Of a DNA stretch of 64,000 bases, positions 24,701 to 35,714 are shown piece by piece. Position 1 is the first letter of the stretch; each line of letters starts with the position of its first letter. Both the position numbers and the translations under genes were made by a program. Where the stretch lies: contig JAGMVK010000012.1 in NCBI GenBank assembly GCA_020747065.1, positions 186,001-250,000 on the forward strand, in the 5' to 3' direction. The notes beneath the pieces are model-generated. The model saw only the letters and a list, made by a program, of their open reading frames with translations. It searched no databases and was not told where the DNA came from. The stretch comes from Cadophora sp. MPI-SDFR-AT-0126. Its lineage: Eukaryota > Ascomycota > Leotiomycetes > Helotiales > Ploettnerulaceae.

Positions 24701-25214
24701 CCTAATCGAAATCCTCGATCTCAACGCCCTAACCAGCTCGCCCATCGGCCCCATCATGCTCGCCCTCCTCGGCTCCTTCCACTTCTTCAAAACCGGGCAC
24801 CAGGCGACGCTGTCCTCCATCCAGTGGGAATCCGCCTTCATTCCCTTGCACTCGCTCGTCTACCCATACTCGCCCATCCTCGTCGGGCTGAACACTTACG
24901 GCGCGCAGATCCTCGCCGTCATAGCCGTCCCGCTTGTTGTTCTCTGGAAGCAGAAACCACGCAAGAAAGGGATATTGAGAAGTGTGGTGGCGGCGTTGGC
25001 GTGGCATCTCGCTTATTATGCTGTCATTGGGCTCGCAACGACCATGTGGGCAGGGCATTTGAGGAGACATCTTATGCTGTATAGGATTTTCAGCCCGAAG
25101 TTTATGAGTGCGGCGTTTGTATTGCTTATTGTTGATGTGGTAGGTGTGCTAGTGGCGCTGGTGGGTGTGAGGATTAACACGGTGGGTGTGGCGGAGGTTT
25201 TTGGATGGGGTTAA
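21705..25214 (+). CDS. GPI13: GPI ethanolamine phosphate transferase 3 (Gpi13/PIG-O)
   Basis: Two exons, 21705-22033 and 22202-25214, with a 168-nt intron; 1113 residues. A hydrophilic head of about 95 residues precedes the first membrane helix (WTWVAAFFCWVLFFIHASG). A lumenal alkaline-phosphatase-like catalytic domain follows, with metal-binding Asp173 in VIVIDALRYDF, the KGLTTGTLPTF motif carrying the nucleophile Thr, HLGDDTWTALFPGYF, VDHAGHRYGP and GDHGMDGKGDHGG. The C-terminal half (from about residue 540) has many hydrophobic helices. CWHPKTFEKAVV and LYETAVKEPQNAFLLPF set it apart from the paralogues Mcd4 and Las21. Role: adds ethanolamine phosphate to the third mannose of the GPI precursor in the ER, the group later joined to protein. 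Length fits the family; no key residue is missing. Confidence 0.95.
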
Positions 25215-26733
25215 AGGGAGGGAAGAGATGTAGCGATGTAGAATTATATAGATGGCTCAGAATTCGATACACATAGTTGGAGAAGGAGGAGGAAGACAAG
25301 TAGATGGGTGGACATGTTGTACAAGCCTGTACATTTTTCCTATGTTTTGGTATGGTTTGGTTCGGTTTGGGTTGTATATATACAACATTGCATGAATCAG
25401 CGATGCATAGCGTAGGATCTAGGAATTCCAAAAACGGATACATATATTTTCCAGATTATCAACCTCTTCCTCGTTTACATACTCAGGAAATGGATCATGG
25501 GTAATATACAATAGAAGGAGTGATCAGAACTCTGCATTGTTCCCTTCGAATCGTGTCTTGGTGGATTCCGGAACTTGGCACTCGAATTCTTCTACATGGG
25601 GGCTCTCAATATTACACTTCGTGGGCTCGCATTTTCTTTAAGAATGCTTGTCTTTATTCACACATCCACTTCCTACTAAGGATAAAACAGAGACTTACAG
25701 CGAAGCAAGATACAGGTCAAGTCAATAATTCATTTGATGTCTTGAGACGTGGAATTCTGACTCGCCAATGGGGTTCGTTAGCTTTGATGGCTTAAACTTG
25801 AACTCAACCTCATTTCGATTCGGGGTCATAACTTTGCATCGCAAAATTGATATAACACCCTCCATCTATGCACACTCACACTCAAGTGATACATAGCACT
25901 TAAGTCATAATAAAGACTACACCAAGAGGTACGGGCCCATCTAGGCAAGCCAGAATGAGTCATGTCAAGGCAAACGGCCGAGTCCGAACTCGACTAACGA
26001 GTTATGCCTCAAGAAGAAGACCCTATTTGACCCAGCACTATGCTGAAAGCCGTGTACACGGGATCGCATCAGATGTAGAAAGCGATGGAGATAGTTCGCT
26101 AGAGAGCCGGGAAGACGGGAATGCACTAGTAAGAATGACACAGCCCAGCATAGACCCGCAAGAAGCCAAATGGGACGGTCGACGAAGTATGAGGTTATTG
26201 TTTGATTGAGAACGACGGCTGAGGAGGCAGATTTGGAGGTCAAAGAGGTCAAGAAGCCGACGGTATGTACCTTTTTCGCCTATCTTTGTCAGTATTCGGA
26301 ATCTCGGATCTGAAGAGATGTCCTGGAAAAGTCTTAGGACTCGAAATTTTGATCTTGCGATATTTTGAATCACGGTGCTGACATTCATGAAGTGTAATAA
26401 GAAGCCTAGAAATATAAGTGCTGGAATATTGGAGAAGGAGGCTTCAAAACGGCTGGCGAAGGGTTCGAAGAGACAGAATAGATGGCATGATTCGAATCCG
26501 TGAGCGCTGACTAGCTCATGTTGGTTAAAATCTATGACTGAATGTGCACGCATCTGTCAGACTTCAAGGAAATGACAGTAATGGGACGGAATCCACAGAA
26601 GAATTCTTCGTTATGTTGGCGGGGATCAGGAATACCTAAAAGAAAGTCTTGCTGAGCTTCGATGGGCAATGTTCACAAGTCCTATTCCATTTTCGCAATC
26701 GATGCGCGTGGACAACCCCATATAGTCTTCCCT
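25215..26733. other. Intergenic between converging GPI13 and NmrA-like gene
   Basis: About 1.5 kb between two 3' ends. The first 300 bp are A/T-rich with TATATATA near 25374. The rest contains one longer minus-strand open frame (26038-26553, listed separately) and a short plus-strand open frame at 25955-26209 without recognisable content. Confidence 0.5.
26038..26553 (-). CDS. Hypothetical open frame, 171 codons (doubtful)
   Basis: An uninterrupted minus-strand frame with one hydrophobic stretch, NIPALIFLGFLLHFMNV, preceded by an aromatic/Cys-rich segment and followed by a basic Ser/Arg-rich tail. I recognise no family. Third codon positions are mildly pyrimidine-rich in the first two thirds but not in the last. 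It could be an exon of a gene with introns not resolved, a decayed gene or chance. No promoter or leader is evident. Confidence 0.2.
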   Translation of the reverse strand: MRAHSVIDFNQHELVSAHGFESCHLFCLFEPFASRFEASFSNIPALIFLGFLLHFMNVSTVIQNIARSKFRVLRLFQDISSDPRFRILTKIGEKGTYRRLLDLFDLQICLLSRRSQSNNNLILRRPSHLASCGSMLGCVILTSAFPSSRLSSELSPSLSTSDAIPCTRLSA

Positions 26734-27784
26734 CTACACATCTTGAAACCACGGCTCATTCGCCTTAACGAATTCTTCCCATGTTGTCAGTCTATCCGTG
26801 AGCTGATTCTGCGTCCATTCCATATCCGCTTGCCCGGTTGGCCCAAAGTACGAGAATTCATTAATCAAGTCCGCACTCTTCTTCAACTCAGCCCGCATTT
26901 CAAGGGTCATTGCATCAGATACCATTTCATCTGGACTGGCCGTGGAATATGTGACAGTCTTCCCAGTAACCTTTGTCCAACCTTCAACAAGCTGGATGGG
27001 AGTGAGAAATTTGGTTGCGCAGGTGAAGTTCTTGCCGTTATACCTGGTGGGGTCGAGTAGAATTGGCGCAATGAACTTTCCTGTATCGGCGATGTCGATC
27101 ATAGGAAGAGTGGCGGTCGGAGCAAACGTTTCAGAGAGATTGTAAGTCCCGTCTCCCACCTATTGGAGAGGTTAGATACCTCACCTTCGCAAGACAGAGT
27201 GACTCACGGCTCGGGGTCTCATGTATGCGATATGGTTTTGCATATACCAACCTGCCATGAAAAAAGCACTTAGGATAGGCAGGGTTCGGATGTACTCTTC
27301 TACTTCAGCCTTGCTGTCAAAGTGACTGAAAGCAGCCTTTCCATTGCTCATTTTAGCAACACTAGGCAGTGACGACCAGATCAGAAGTTCGGCACCAGCA
27401 GCCACGGAGGCATTGGCGATAGCTTTCCCCTGGGCGATTTCGACTTCCTTCGAGGCACGTTCCCAGTCTGCACTGCTGTCAGAATAGAATATTGAGGATG
27501 AAGGCAGCAAGAGTGGCAAAGTAATTGAAGGACTTACAGTTCGTGACACCAAAAACAGCATCCGATCCTGCAAGTGCTGCAGTAAGAGTGGCAGGCTTAT
27601 CCAAGTCTGCTTCGACCACTTCCACTCCTTTAGCTTTGAGAGCCACAGCACTAGGCTTCGAAGCATCTCGAGTGATGCCGCGAACACGATACAATGCTGA
27701 GAGTTCGGGGGTTTTGAGAACGTAGTCTATGAGTGACCCTCCTTGTTGCCCAGTCGCACCGAAAACTGTGAGTAGATTACTCAT
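26734..27784 (-). CDS. NmrA-like family NAD(P)-binding protein
   Basis: Three exons on the minus strand: 27538-27784, 27208-27467 and 26734-27159; 310 residues. The N terminus MSNLLTVFGATGQQGGSL holds the NAD(P)-binding glycine motif GATGQQGG (residues 9-16). Later blocks are typical of NmrA/HSCARG proteins: VFGVTNYWE after splicing, IAQGKAIANASVAAG, LLIWSSLPSV, SHFDSKAEVEEYIR and LPMIDIADTGKFIAPILL. The acceptor of intron 1 was chosen among three nearby AGs because only the third restores the family's VTNYWE. Members include the nitrogen regulator NmrA and various atypical short-chain dehydrogenases or redox sensors; length and motifs suggest the HSCARG-like branch. Substrate is unknown. It is transcribed away from the Zn2Cys6 gene at 28455, 670 bp apart, which suggests a regulator-target pair. 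Confidence 0.9.
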
Positions 27785-28454
27785 TTTGCAAAGAGAGGTT
27801 CGACTGATAATTGCAAAGATTGAAAGTTATTGTAGATTCACATTCACAAGACTAGGGAAAATCATCCTCTATATACTGTTCCATTCCAAGAGATATGGCA
27901 AACTAGTGTCAAATGGTCTCAACTTTCCGTACGAACGACACGCTTGATGGGGCAGCCGCAGAACTAGAAACAGTAATTTCAGGTTGGATTTACGCTCTGC
28001 CCAACCGTGAAAAAGTTCTTCCAAAAGATTGCCCGGAGTCCGATGAAACGGTGTCGAATGTCTCCATGAACAATTTGCGCTGAACCATGTCTGGGGACTT
28101 AGAGACGATGCCGAGAGCTAGCTCTCGTGTCACTGACGTGAAGCTGGCATGGGCAATGTTTGTTTTCGGTAATTTCTGTTCTCCATTATACGCTCTGGCG
28201 AATCAGAGACTCTCGGTAAGGACCGAGCGGGTTGACGTCCACTTTGCTGACAATTCCTTCAGCAACGTCCTCCATTAACTCCAGAACAAGAGACATGCGT
28301 ACACGGCTTGTTAATCTGCTTGCAATATCTTTCAAAGGTGGCGCGATAGATCGGCAATAACATTATCGGCGCCATGTCCCAAGATGGTGAAAAGTCATGA
28401 TTCGGCAGCGTAAAGCAATTTCGAGGCCACGGGATCCCAAGTTAGGCTTGGACA
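27785..28454. promoter_or_regulatory. Divergent promoter between NmrA-like gene and Zn2Cys6 regulator
   Basis: Contains two paired CGG arrangements of the sort bound by Zn2Cys6 dimers: CGG-N3-CCG at 28034-28042 and CGG-N12-CGG at 28352-28369. No other gene is seen here. That the neighbouring regulator binds these sites is inference only. Confidence 0.35.
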
Positions 28455-30198
28455 ATGACTAACCAGGAATTAGAACCCAAGAAGACACGAAGAAGAGGGC
28501 CCAACGTCAAGGCAGGATGTGTAACGTGCAAGTGAGTTCGTTCTATCCTCCTTGTCTCTGAGATGAAGGCACGAAATTGATCATGGGCTTTTGAGTGATG
28601 TGGCAGGCCCTACGGACTTCACATAACTGACCATTGTTAGGATTCGACGCAAAAAATGTGATCAGACACAGCCTGCTTGCCTCCGCTGCACGAGCACAGG
28701 GCGCACTTGTGATTTTTTAACCAGTCCAGCACCACAAGGATTGAATGAATCATCTAAAAGCCAAGTGTCACAGCCGTCACCAGAACCTAAGCTCATCATT
28801 GCCAATGAGAGGAAGCAGCAATACAGGTTCAGGTATCTCTTCGTAACGGAGCATCCCAAGTCACTTCCCAGTTTTACCACTATAAGTGACCCAGCTGAGG
28901 CACGACATTTCGACTTCTTCCGCGCCGTCTGCACGAGTTCGATCTTCACGCACTTCGATGACAACTTATGGAAAGGGATCATCCTCCGAGCTGCACACAC
29001 CGAGCCTTTCGTCCTCCACGCTGTCTTGGCTATCGGTGCCTTGACAAGGTATAATTCTCACGCTCCTAGTTACCCGACGTCTGTCCTGGAATACAGTCTG
29101 AAGAAGTACAGTTTAGCTTCTCGAATCTTGGGTCAGAAAATGAAGAGCGGAACAGCTGATTGGAAGCTCACTGTCCTTGGAAGTTTGATCTTCCTAGCCA
29201 TCGAAGTGTTGCAAGGACATGAGATGGGCGCACTCTTACACATGAGAAGTGGGAAGGCAATTCTCAAAAGTCTTTCTGCTTGGAAGCCAGATCTTCATAA
29301 CCCGGCTTCAGCAAGGGGTAGAAAGTACGCCGCACATGTTATAGCCGATTCCGGTGACTCGGAAGATCTCGTCACCGCATGTACTCGGTTGAGCACCGAT
29401 GAATATCCATTTCTTGGGCTCTGTGGCTCCAGTCCCTCCAAGCCCAAAGTCCCACTGTCTTTCAACAGTATCATGGACGCCAGGTCGGGTATTAACACTA
29501 TCATCGCGGCCACATATTCATTCTACCGGCGCCACGGAAGTGTGACTTTAAAAACCCTACCGATAGAGCCCTTGCCTACCAAGGTTTCAACGGAGCTTAA
29601 CGACCTTCAAGCTTTACTCCGATCATGGCGTCAAGCAGTTGACCGATTCATAGTCGAGCAAGTAAGAGTAGACGAAGCGATGAGTCTTGGGATCAAACCG
29701 GTCATGATAGCATACCTGGTAGCCTTCATCAGAACGTCGACATACTTTTTCAAAGATCAGCTCATCTACGATCACTATCTTCCGCAATTCAGAGAAGTGC
29801 TGGATCTCACATCTGATGTCGTTTTAGCCGACCATACTGCTTACATCAAATCAAGAGGCAAGGGACCCTGCTATACGCTCGACGTAGCGATGGCCCAGCC
29901 ACTTTTCTTCGTCGCTTGTAGATGTCGTGACTCGGAGTTGAGGAGAAAGGCTATCTGTGTCATGAAACTTGTTGGAAAACAGGGGATATATACTGGCAGA
30001 GTTATTGCGAAGGTTGCTAAGTGGGTTGTTGCTACTGAGGAAGGAGAGAATCCTGGCAGATTTGTGGGCGAGGAGAAGCGGTTCCATGATGTCACTTTTG
30101 ATTTTGAGATAAAGACGAAAGTAGGCACAGTGTGTGCTACGAGGAGAAGCGTCGATGGAAGGTGGGAACAGGTTGCCAAATTGCTGGATCTGCGATGA
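28455..30198 (+). CDS. Zn2Cys6 transcription factor
   Basis: Two exons, 28455-28531 and 28641-30198; 544 residues. The intron (109 nt) splits the zinc cluster. The N-terminal binuclear cluster is perfect: Cys22-x2-Cys25-x6-Cys32-x6-Cys39-x2-Cys42-x6-Cys49, with the basic KIRRKKCDQTQPACLRC region, preceded by basic PKKTRRRGPNVKAG. The rest is a fungal-specific regulatory region of the Fungal_trans_2 type: FDFFRAVCTSSIFTHFDDNL, HTEPFVLHAVLAIGALTRY and LIFLAIEVLQGHEMGALLHM. Such proteins bind paired CGG triplets and often control adjacent metabolic genes. The target is unknown; the divergently transcribed NmrA-like gene is the obvious candidate. No truncation seen. Confidence 0.92.
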
Positions 30199-30814
30199 TA
30201 GAAGTAGGCATCGAGCCATGTGAGACATATTGCAGTTCATCAAATTTTCGTGTCAACTTACTTGTATAGCCTATCATTGGAAACTTGCCTGGATGTCCGC
30301 ATAGGAGAAGAATGACAAGATATACTTAGTCCTTGTGTCATGTACCGAAGAAACAAGAACAATCTTGGGATTAATCGGGACGTCATCTGCTGTATTTGAG
30401 CATTCATGATTGAAATGAACTAGCCATAGCCAATTCAAGATAAATTAACAGGTCGTCCATACCTTCTGGTAGCTCTCTTGCTTAGCTTCTTTGCGGCGTC
30501 TTACAGGCGTTGCGAATTAAGCGAGGCAAAATAGGGGTAAACATCCACCAGACTTGCCACAACTTCGCGATAAACATTGCACTGGATGTGTTCTATGCTT
30601 TGTATAGCCTTCCTATTAAGTAATAAAAGTGCCCTTCATAGTTCTGTACTTTGCAACTGGCAGTGCGCTGGCCAATTCTTTTGTCTGCTCAGTTCCGCAA
30701 TTTCTTGAAGGTGAGGACATGGTGAATGGGGAGCATTTCTAAGCGAGAATCAAGGACAATAGGAAATACTTGGCACAGTAGGAACTTTCAACACAATGCT
30801 AACAGGACCATAGA
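30199..30814. other. Intergenic, no gene seen
   Basis: About 600 bp after the Zn2Cys6 gene. Moderately A/T-rich; no coding region or named element. The last part may include the former promoter of the pseudogene that follows. Confidence 0.5.
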
Positions 30815-32876
30815 GTGTACGCTTCCCACAACTCTTCTCGTCATGTATTCTCAATTGCCTGCCCTCCTGTTTTCCTTTTCCTTCCAAGTTCATTCCTTCT
30901 TCAACAACCAAATTCCGACGGAAGACAGCTTCAAAAATTCTTCTCTTCTATTCCTCCATCCAAAGAGTTTACTTCACAACACCTAGCAGAGACGAACAAG
31001 TCTATCAATGGCCATCTTGAGGCTGGCTACCAGCAGCTGTCCGAGTCATTGCAGGATGGATCAGCTGGAGTTTCCGCTTCTTCTTCTTCACCGGCTACAA
31101 GTACGACGAGTGCTTCCACTACTTCAAGCTCATCAGGTACGCTTTCTACGGACTTGAATGCATTACCAGGTCTAGTTGATACTCCCACGATCATTCAACA
31201 CTTCACACAACTGGATGACACCCTCGATCTCATGACTTCTACCGTCTCGGCTGCCACCTCTCCACCTAACAACACCAAGAAACCAGTTTCCGACCTCCAT
31301 CTTATAGCAAAGGATACTCCTGGATCTTCACGCTTCCTCAGAAAACTTCCCTTGGAAGTGCGTAGAATGATCTATGGCTACCTACTCATCAATCCACTTC
31401 TCGCCAAAATAGAGACCATTGAGTCTCGATTCGGTTCCGGGTCCACCCAGCAATACGAACTCTTTCCAGCCATTCTGCGGACATGTAAGCAGATCTACGA
31501 AGAGGCACTGGATGTGCTCTATGGAAAAAACACTTTCATCATCTCCTGCATTGGTCGTGGCTATGGATTCGTTGGCAACGGCACGTCAGAGCTTGGGAGC
31601 TCCAGCTTGCTCGAATGCCCCTTGGCTCGTTACCATGGGGATGTGAACATGGACTTGGCCAAGTGCGGTAACGTCTCAGTCCGGAAAAGTGAAGCATTGG
31701 AGAGTCATGGTCAGTTGCTTTGCAGGAAAGGAGCACGGCCCAACGACTGAGCTGCTTGAATTTTGTCGCTTGCTGTTCTACACCCAGCCAAAGTCCGTCA
31801 CGGTCGTGTCTATCGGCCAGAACTTCACCCGCGACTGGAGAGGCCTCCACAGCTATGCCAAAGCTATGGTGGGAGACAGAGCATTCCCAGCATCCACTGT
31901 GTTTGCGACTTTCAAGATGCTCAGAAACATACAAGACCTGAAATTCCAGGTATTCGAAACAGAAGAGGTCGCTTATGATATCCAATTGGATGCCAGAGTC
32001 GTTGCTGAATCGGGAGACCCAAGTCCATTCTCCATGTACTCATCACTTCTTGCTTACACCCGAAGCTTCGAACGTTTGGCCGTATTCAGTGGTGCGATGG
32101 GTATGGTCCGCTGGCATCGCCGAGCAGATATCGCTCTCATGCCACCTCCCAAAAAGTTCCTCCGCCAAAAGTGACTCGACCGGATGTTCATCAATCCTTT
32201 CAAGACTTCGGTCACCCATCCTGTCGAGCAGGCTCTGGAGCTTGCCAAATTCGCTGGCGATGAAAATGACCTGGACGACTTCAAAATCCAGCGCAAAGTC
32301 ATCCTCGAGTACCTGGAGCCACAGTATGAGCGAATCGTCAGCTTGATGGATCAACTACGAGCCTTTGTCAATAAGCAGAAGGAGAAGTGGATGGAAAGCC
32401 TGGTATTCTCAGTCCAGACGCGATATTTCAGCGGGACGAATTTACCGACGTTGGCGAGCAGATGCAAGACCTGCTGGAAGGAACCTTACTTCTGGAGGAT
32501 TGCGCCAAAGCATTCGTTCGAGATCTCTCTCTTGGGGTCCGACAGCTTGTTCGCTTGTACCAAGAACGTTTCGCATTGTCGAGATAGACCCGTGAAGGAA
32601 CTGAACAAGGCGTTTCTCACTGCGGACTGGCAGAGGTGGTCTTATGACTTCAAGTGTGCGGCTGGAGATATGATGGAACAGTATCTGAGGATTCGGGAGG
32701 CAAGGAAAAAGTTGTTTGAGGGTGATTTTGGTCCATTAGGGCAAGATCGTGGCGTTCATATCAGTCTGGAGGCTTGGAGATATGATGGGGAATTGGATTG
32801 GGAGCCCAAGATCGAGGATGTTCCGGGAAGCTCGAGTGATAATGCGTATATAATTGACGACTCAGACGATGACTGA
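30815..32876 (+). pseudogene. Decayed F-box/2EXR-like gene with several breaks
   Basis: Protein-like sequence of one gene is spread over two interleaved frames. Frame 1 (30815-31687; first in-frame ATG at 31232) gives a Ser/Thr-rich head, then FLRKLPLEVRRMIYGYLLI and LRTCKQIYEEALDVLYGKNTF, typical of fungal F-box/2EXR-like proteins. At AAAA 31685-31688 the frame must drop one A to continue as VRK-VKHWRVMVSCFAGKE. An in-frame TGA at 32172-32174 then interrupts ...PPKKFLRQ from LDRMFINPFKTSVTHP. Near 32380 the sensible frame shifts again (DGKPGILSPDAIFQRDEF...LVRLYQERFALS) and near 32588 it shifts back to end VKELNKAFLTADWQRW...DDSDDD. Three frameshifts and one stop, none near a plausible splice site, argue for a pseudogene; assembly error at all four places is less likely but possible. 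The tract before 31232 may be 5' leader. Confidence 0.7.
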
Positions 32877-33576
32877 ATGGAACAGATGTAGCGCGGCCGT
32901 AGTAAGATCGATACAGTTTAAATACGCACCAATCAATAAGATTGAGCTTGCTGCTGTGCTGTACATGTTGTCTCGTCTGGTGCAGCACCTTTGTACCTCA
33001 CTTAGCTGCCAGAGAGATATTAACAGCATCTCAAACGCAAGGGTGACATTTTTGAGAGACAGGAGTAATGAATACATCCACGACCCTTCAATGGACTATG
33101 TTCAACTATGTGGTGTGTCATTTCGAACTTGAAAAGATTCCCATGTCACGTCAAACACCCTCATGAGCTATGCTTTTGGTCTTCTCTGAAAGCCTTCATG
33201 GAAGCCGTGGAAAAGCTTGCTAAAATGAGCATAGCAACAGTAGTATGGCATCAGAAACAACCTTATATCCCAGGGAGGATGGTCCAGAACGACCCAAGAC
33301 AGAGCACGCAACAAGCCGAGGCATAGCTTTATGACGAGGTAGATGACAGCGTTTTTGTGCAGAAAGTCGGAGGAAATGGAGAACCAGAACAGAGACGTGT
33401 CTAGATAATGACAATAAACAACGCAAGGAAAGTATGACGATAGAGTGCTATTTCGTTACGATGCTATACAAACAATCTTCGCCCTGTCTGGTTGTCAGAA
33501 ACCATTCCCACCTCGCCTCTTCTAAAGAGCTGACTGACATATCCACACCCACTGGACCCGACACTGGACTTCTATT
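32877..33576. other. Intergenic between pseudogene and FLX1
   Basis: About 700 bp, the space between a plus-strand pseudogene end and the minus-strand carrier stop. Only short open frames without motifs. Nothing specific seen. Confidence 0.5.
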
Positions 33577-34618
33577 CTAAGTCAACCCATACCAGAGAGG
33601 CAGATAGTACCTCACGTTCTCATAGACCAAAAAGGTTACCCACGTGGCAGGCAATACCCTCAACACATTCGTTCCTAGACCTCTATAAAAGCCTCTCATG
33701 CCCTCCTCCCTCCAAATCTTCGTGCCCACACCTATGATACCTCTCCCATAAAGCCTCTCGCTATGATAAGTCTGCAGCCGGCTCCTGATGACCTGGTACG
33801 GGTATGTGACTGTACCAGCAAAGATCTTGGCCGAACTGGAAATTACGAGTGTGGCTGTATTGCCCAGTTTCTCTTCCTTACCATCCTGTGTTGAATCTTG
33901 TGGAGCATTCTGGGACAGAACGGTCCGCCAAACATTCTTCATCGGTTCATAGACAGCGAATTGCACGGCGCCGTGGCTATTTCCCAGAAGACTGACCCCA
34001 ACTCCTCTATAGAACCCTCGCAAACCTTCATTCCGGAAGACCTGTCCAGCACCATGCCACATGCTCTTATAAGCGCCCTCGGCTCCTTTATCGGAGCTCA
34101 ACATGCGGGTCTTGAGAACCCATATCGGATTCGTAGAGAGCGTGATCAGTGTCCCTGATATGCCGGAGGCGAGGAAGTAATCGAATGGCGTGAGCACGCT
34201 GCGAGATGCTGGAGGGACATTATGGCCCGAGTTTGAGAGCGGCTGTGAAGGTCGAGTGTGAAATGCAATGAGTTGAGTCTCGACGAGGGATTTGAAGTAG
34301 AAGAAGAGAGCCCAGGAACTGGCGTTGCCGATTAGGTTGGGTGTGAGGCCACGGTAGAGGCTATGAATGGGATGGTCGTTGGAGAGGAGGGAGCGGAGGA
34401 TTGAGAAGGCGTTTACGGGTGTTTGTGAAGTATTGCGTTGAACTGAAGGGTATTAGTGGTGGGTCTGGAAGGAGAAGATCGAGGATGGGAGCTTGACTTT
34501 GAAGACGAGTTTTGATCACGTCGAGAGGATGGACCGCCAGTGTTGATATAGTACCAGCGGAGAGGCCGGCAATGGTCTCGACCAGCGCGGGGGAGAGGCG
34601 CGCATGGCTTTCATTCAT
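33577..34618 (-). CDS. FLX1: Mitochondrial carrier, FAD/folate type (Flx1/SLC25A32-like)
   Basis: Two exons on the minus strand: 34498-34618 and 33577-34442, separated by a 55-nt intron with a GTCAAG donor; 328 residues. Three mitochondrial-carrier repeats are visible, with signature motifs HPLDVIKTRLQ (repeat 1), NPIWVLKTRM (repeat 2) and YPYQVIRSRLQ (repeat 3). The Trp after NPI in repeat 2 and YPYQV in repeat 3 are hallmarks of the branch carrying FAD, folate, NAD+ and pyrimidine nucleotides. The first helix, LVETIAGLSAGTISTLAVHP, closely resembles fungal Flx1. Likely role: transport of flavin cofactor (or folate) across the inner mitochondrial membrane. The exact substrate cannot be fixed from sequence alone. 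The linker between repeats 1 and 2 is long and Ser/Pro-rich (about residues 110-125). Confidence 0.85.
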
Positions 34619-35062
34619 GTCATAAGGGCTGCGTTGGGGTTGTCATGGTGTGTTGTGGTGTTGTAGATTCAGATGACGAGGTTGAAGCTCCAAACATTTT
34701 TATCGCCGAGGCTCCGATTGAAAATCCATGCTTCATTGCCAAAACCCCCAGAAACACTGTCATCAAAGGGAGCCATAAGAATTTTAGAGCAAAGGTCCAA
34801 AAATGTCTTTGCAAGAGGTGATTGCACTCATTCGTGCTATAGTACAATTGTTGGTGGAGTAACAGTCATTCCATCCATCCGTCGAAGTCCATTCGTGGGT
34901 CCCTTGTAACATCCCATATGCCCTACAAAAACGCCTTCTATGCTACACACAATCCAATTGTCTCCTCAAGATAGCTTCCCTTGTGCATTCGTTCTCTGTA
35001 ATGCTCAATCCTGGCTGGCTCGTAGAAGGGTGGATGGTTCGTATCGTCGGTGGTCATCGAAC
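34619..35062. other. Short intergenic stretch between FLX1 and TOM7
   Basis: About 440 bp. It must hold the FLX1 promoter and the TOM7 3' UTR. A 75-codon minus-strand frame (34620-34847) has one hydrophobic stretch but ends two bases before the FLX1 start and is probably chance. Confidence 0.5.
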
Positions 35063-35424
35063 TTATGCGAGAGGAGAGAAGAGTCTGCAGATTTGTTAGC
35101 AAGATGCCTTAATATATAAATTATAGCTCGACATACCTGATGAAAGATGGACGGGGCTCGCTGCGAGTATAGCCTAGATACATTAGTATTTTCAGACCCT
35201 TCCAAGCCTCTGACATGCCATACCAAGGTAGATGATCAGGGGAAGGTAGCCACTGCAACGGTTAGCATTTGCTGCATACGTCGTGGATAGGGGGATCATA
35301 CTAGTGAATGGCAACTCGAGAGAGGTCAATGACCTTTCCAATGCGCTCCTATCATCCCGTTAACATCGATTCTCCATATCATTTGTCCAGCAAGACCGAC
35401 CTTGGTCTCCTCTGAGAGTTGCAT
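35063..35424 (-). CDS. TOM7: Mitochondrial import receptor subunit Tom7
   Basis: Five tiny exons on the minus strand: 35401-35424, 35302-35348, 35224-35252, 35137-35173 and 35063-35084; 52 residues. Introns are 49-52 nt each; three have ideal CTAAC or ACTAAT branch sites, and the first uses GTCGGT. The protein begins MQLSEETKERIGK, continues SRVAIHYGYLPLIIYLGYT (the single membrane helix) and ends RPSFIRLFSPLA, matching Tom7 end to end. Role: small tail-anchored subunit of the TOM complex of the outer mitochondrial membrane that modulates assembly and stability with Tom40 (also in this window, at 59-60 kb). No single exon is longer than 47 nt, so simple ORF searching cannot see the gene. It is divergent from SF3B4, 290 bp between start codons. 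Confidence 0.93.
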
Positions 35425-35714
35425 CTTGACTGCTTGGAATATCGTTACGAAGCTACCAAATCATCAGCAACCCATCCAAATACCCAACAGAGCCCCTCAG
35501 ATGCTCACACAATTGAACTGGGTTGAATCTGCAAGCGTTGTCCTGAACCTGAACAAACGCAACCCCGGCTCCCAAAAAACATTCAAGACCTATCGCAGAT
35601 TGCCTAGTCAGTACTAGCGCCAAATATTTCAAAAGCTTCCAATATCAAACCGCGCCTCGCGACGAACAGAAAGCAAGCTCCCCACTCCATCTGTACGAGA
35701 TCAAACACCTCAAA

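Noticed and set aside
24374..25084. 236-codon plus-strand frame, Arg/His/Pro-rich, inside GPI13
   Set aside because: It overlaps the conserved GPI13 frame throughout and has the composition of a shifted-frame shadow.
26470..26520. GATTCGAATCC resembling a tRNA B box
   Set aside because: Surrounding sequence does not fold as a tRNA; the TTCGAA core is just a palindrome.
35005..35226. 73-codon minus frame at the TOM7 locus, and a second frame in the last exon reading FYEPARIEHYRERMHKGSYLEE
   Set aside because: Correct splicing of TOM7 uses another frame and ends at 35063; these frames read through introns or the 3' UTR.
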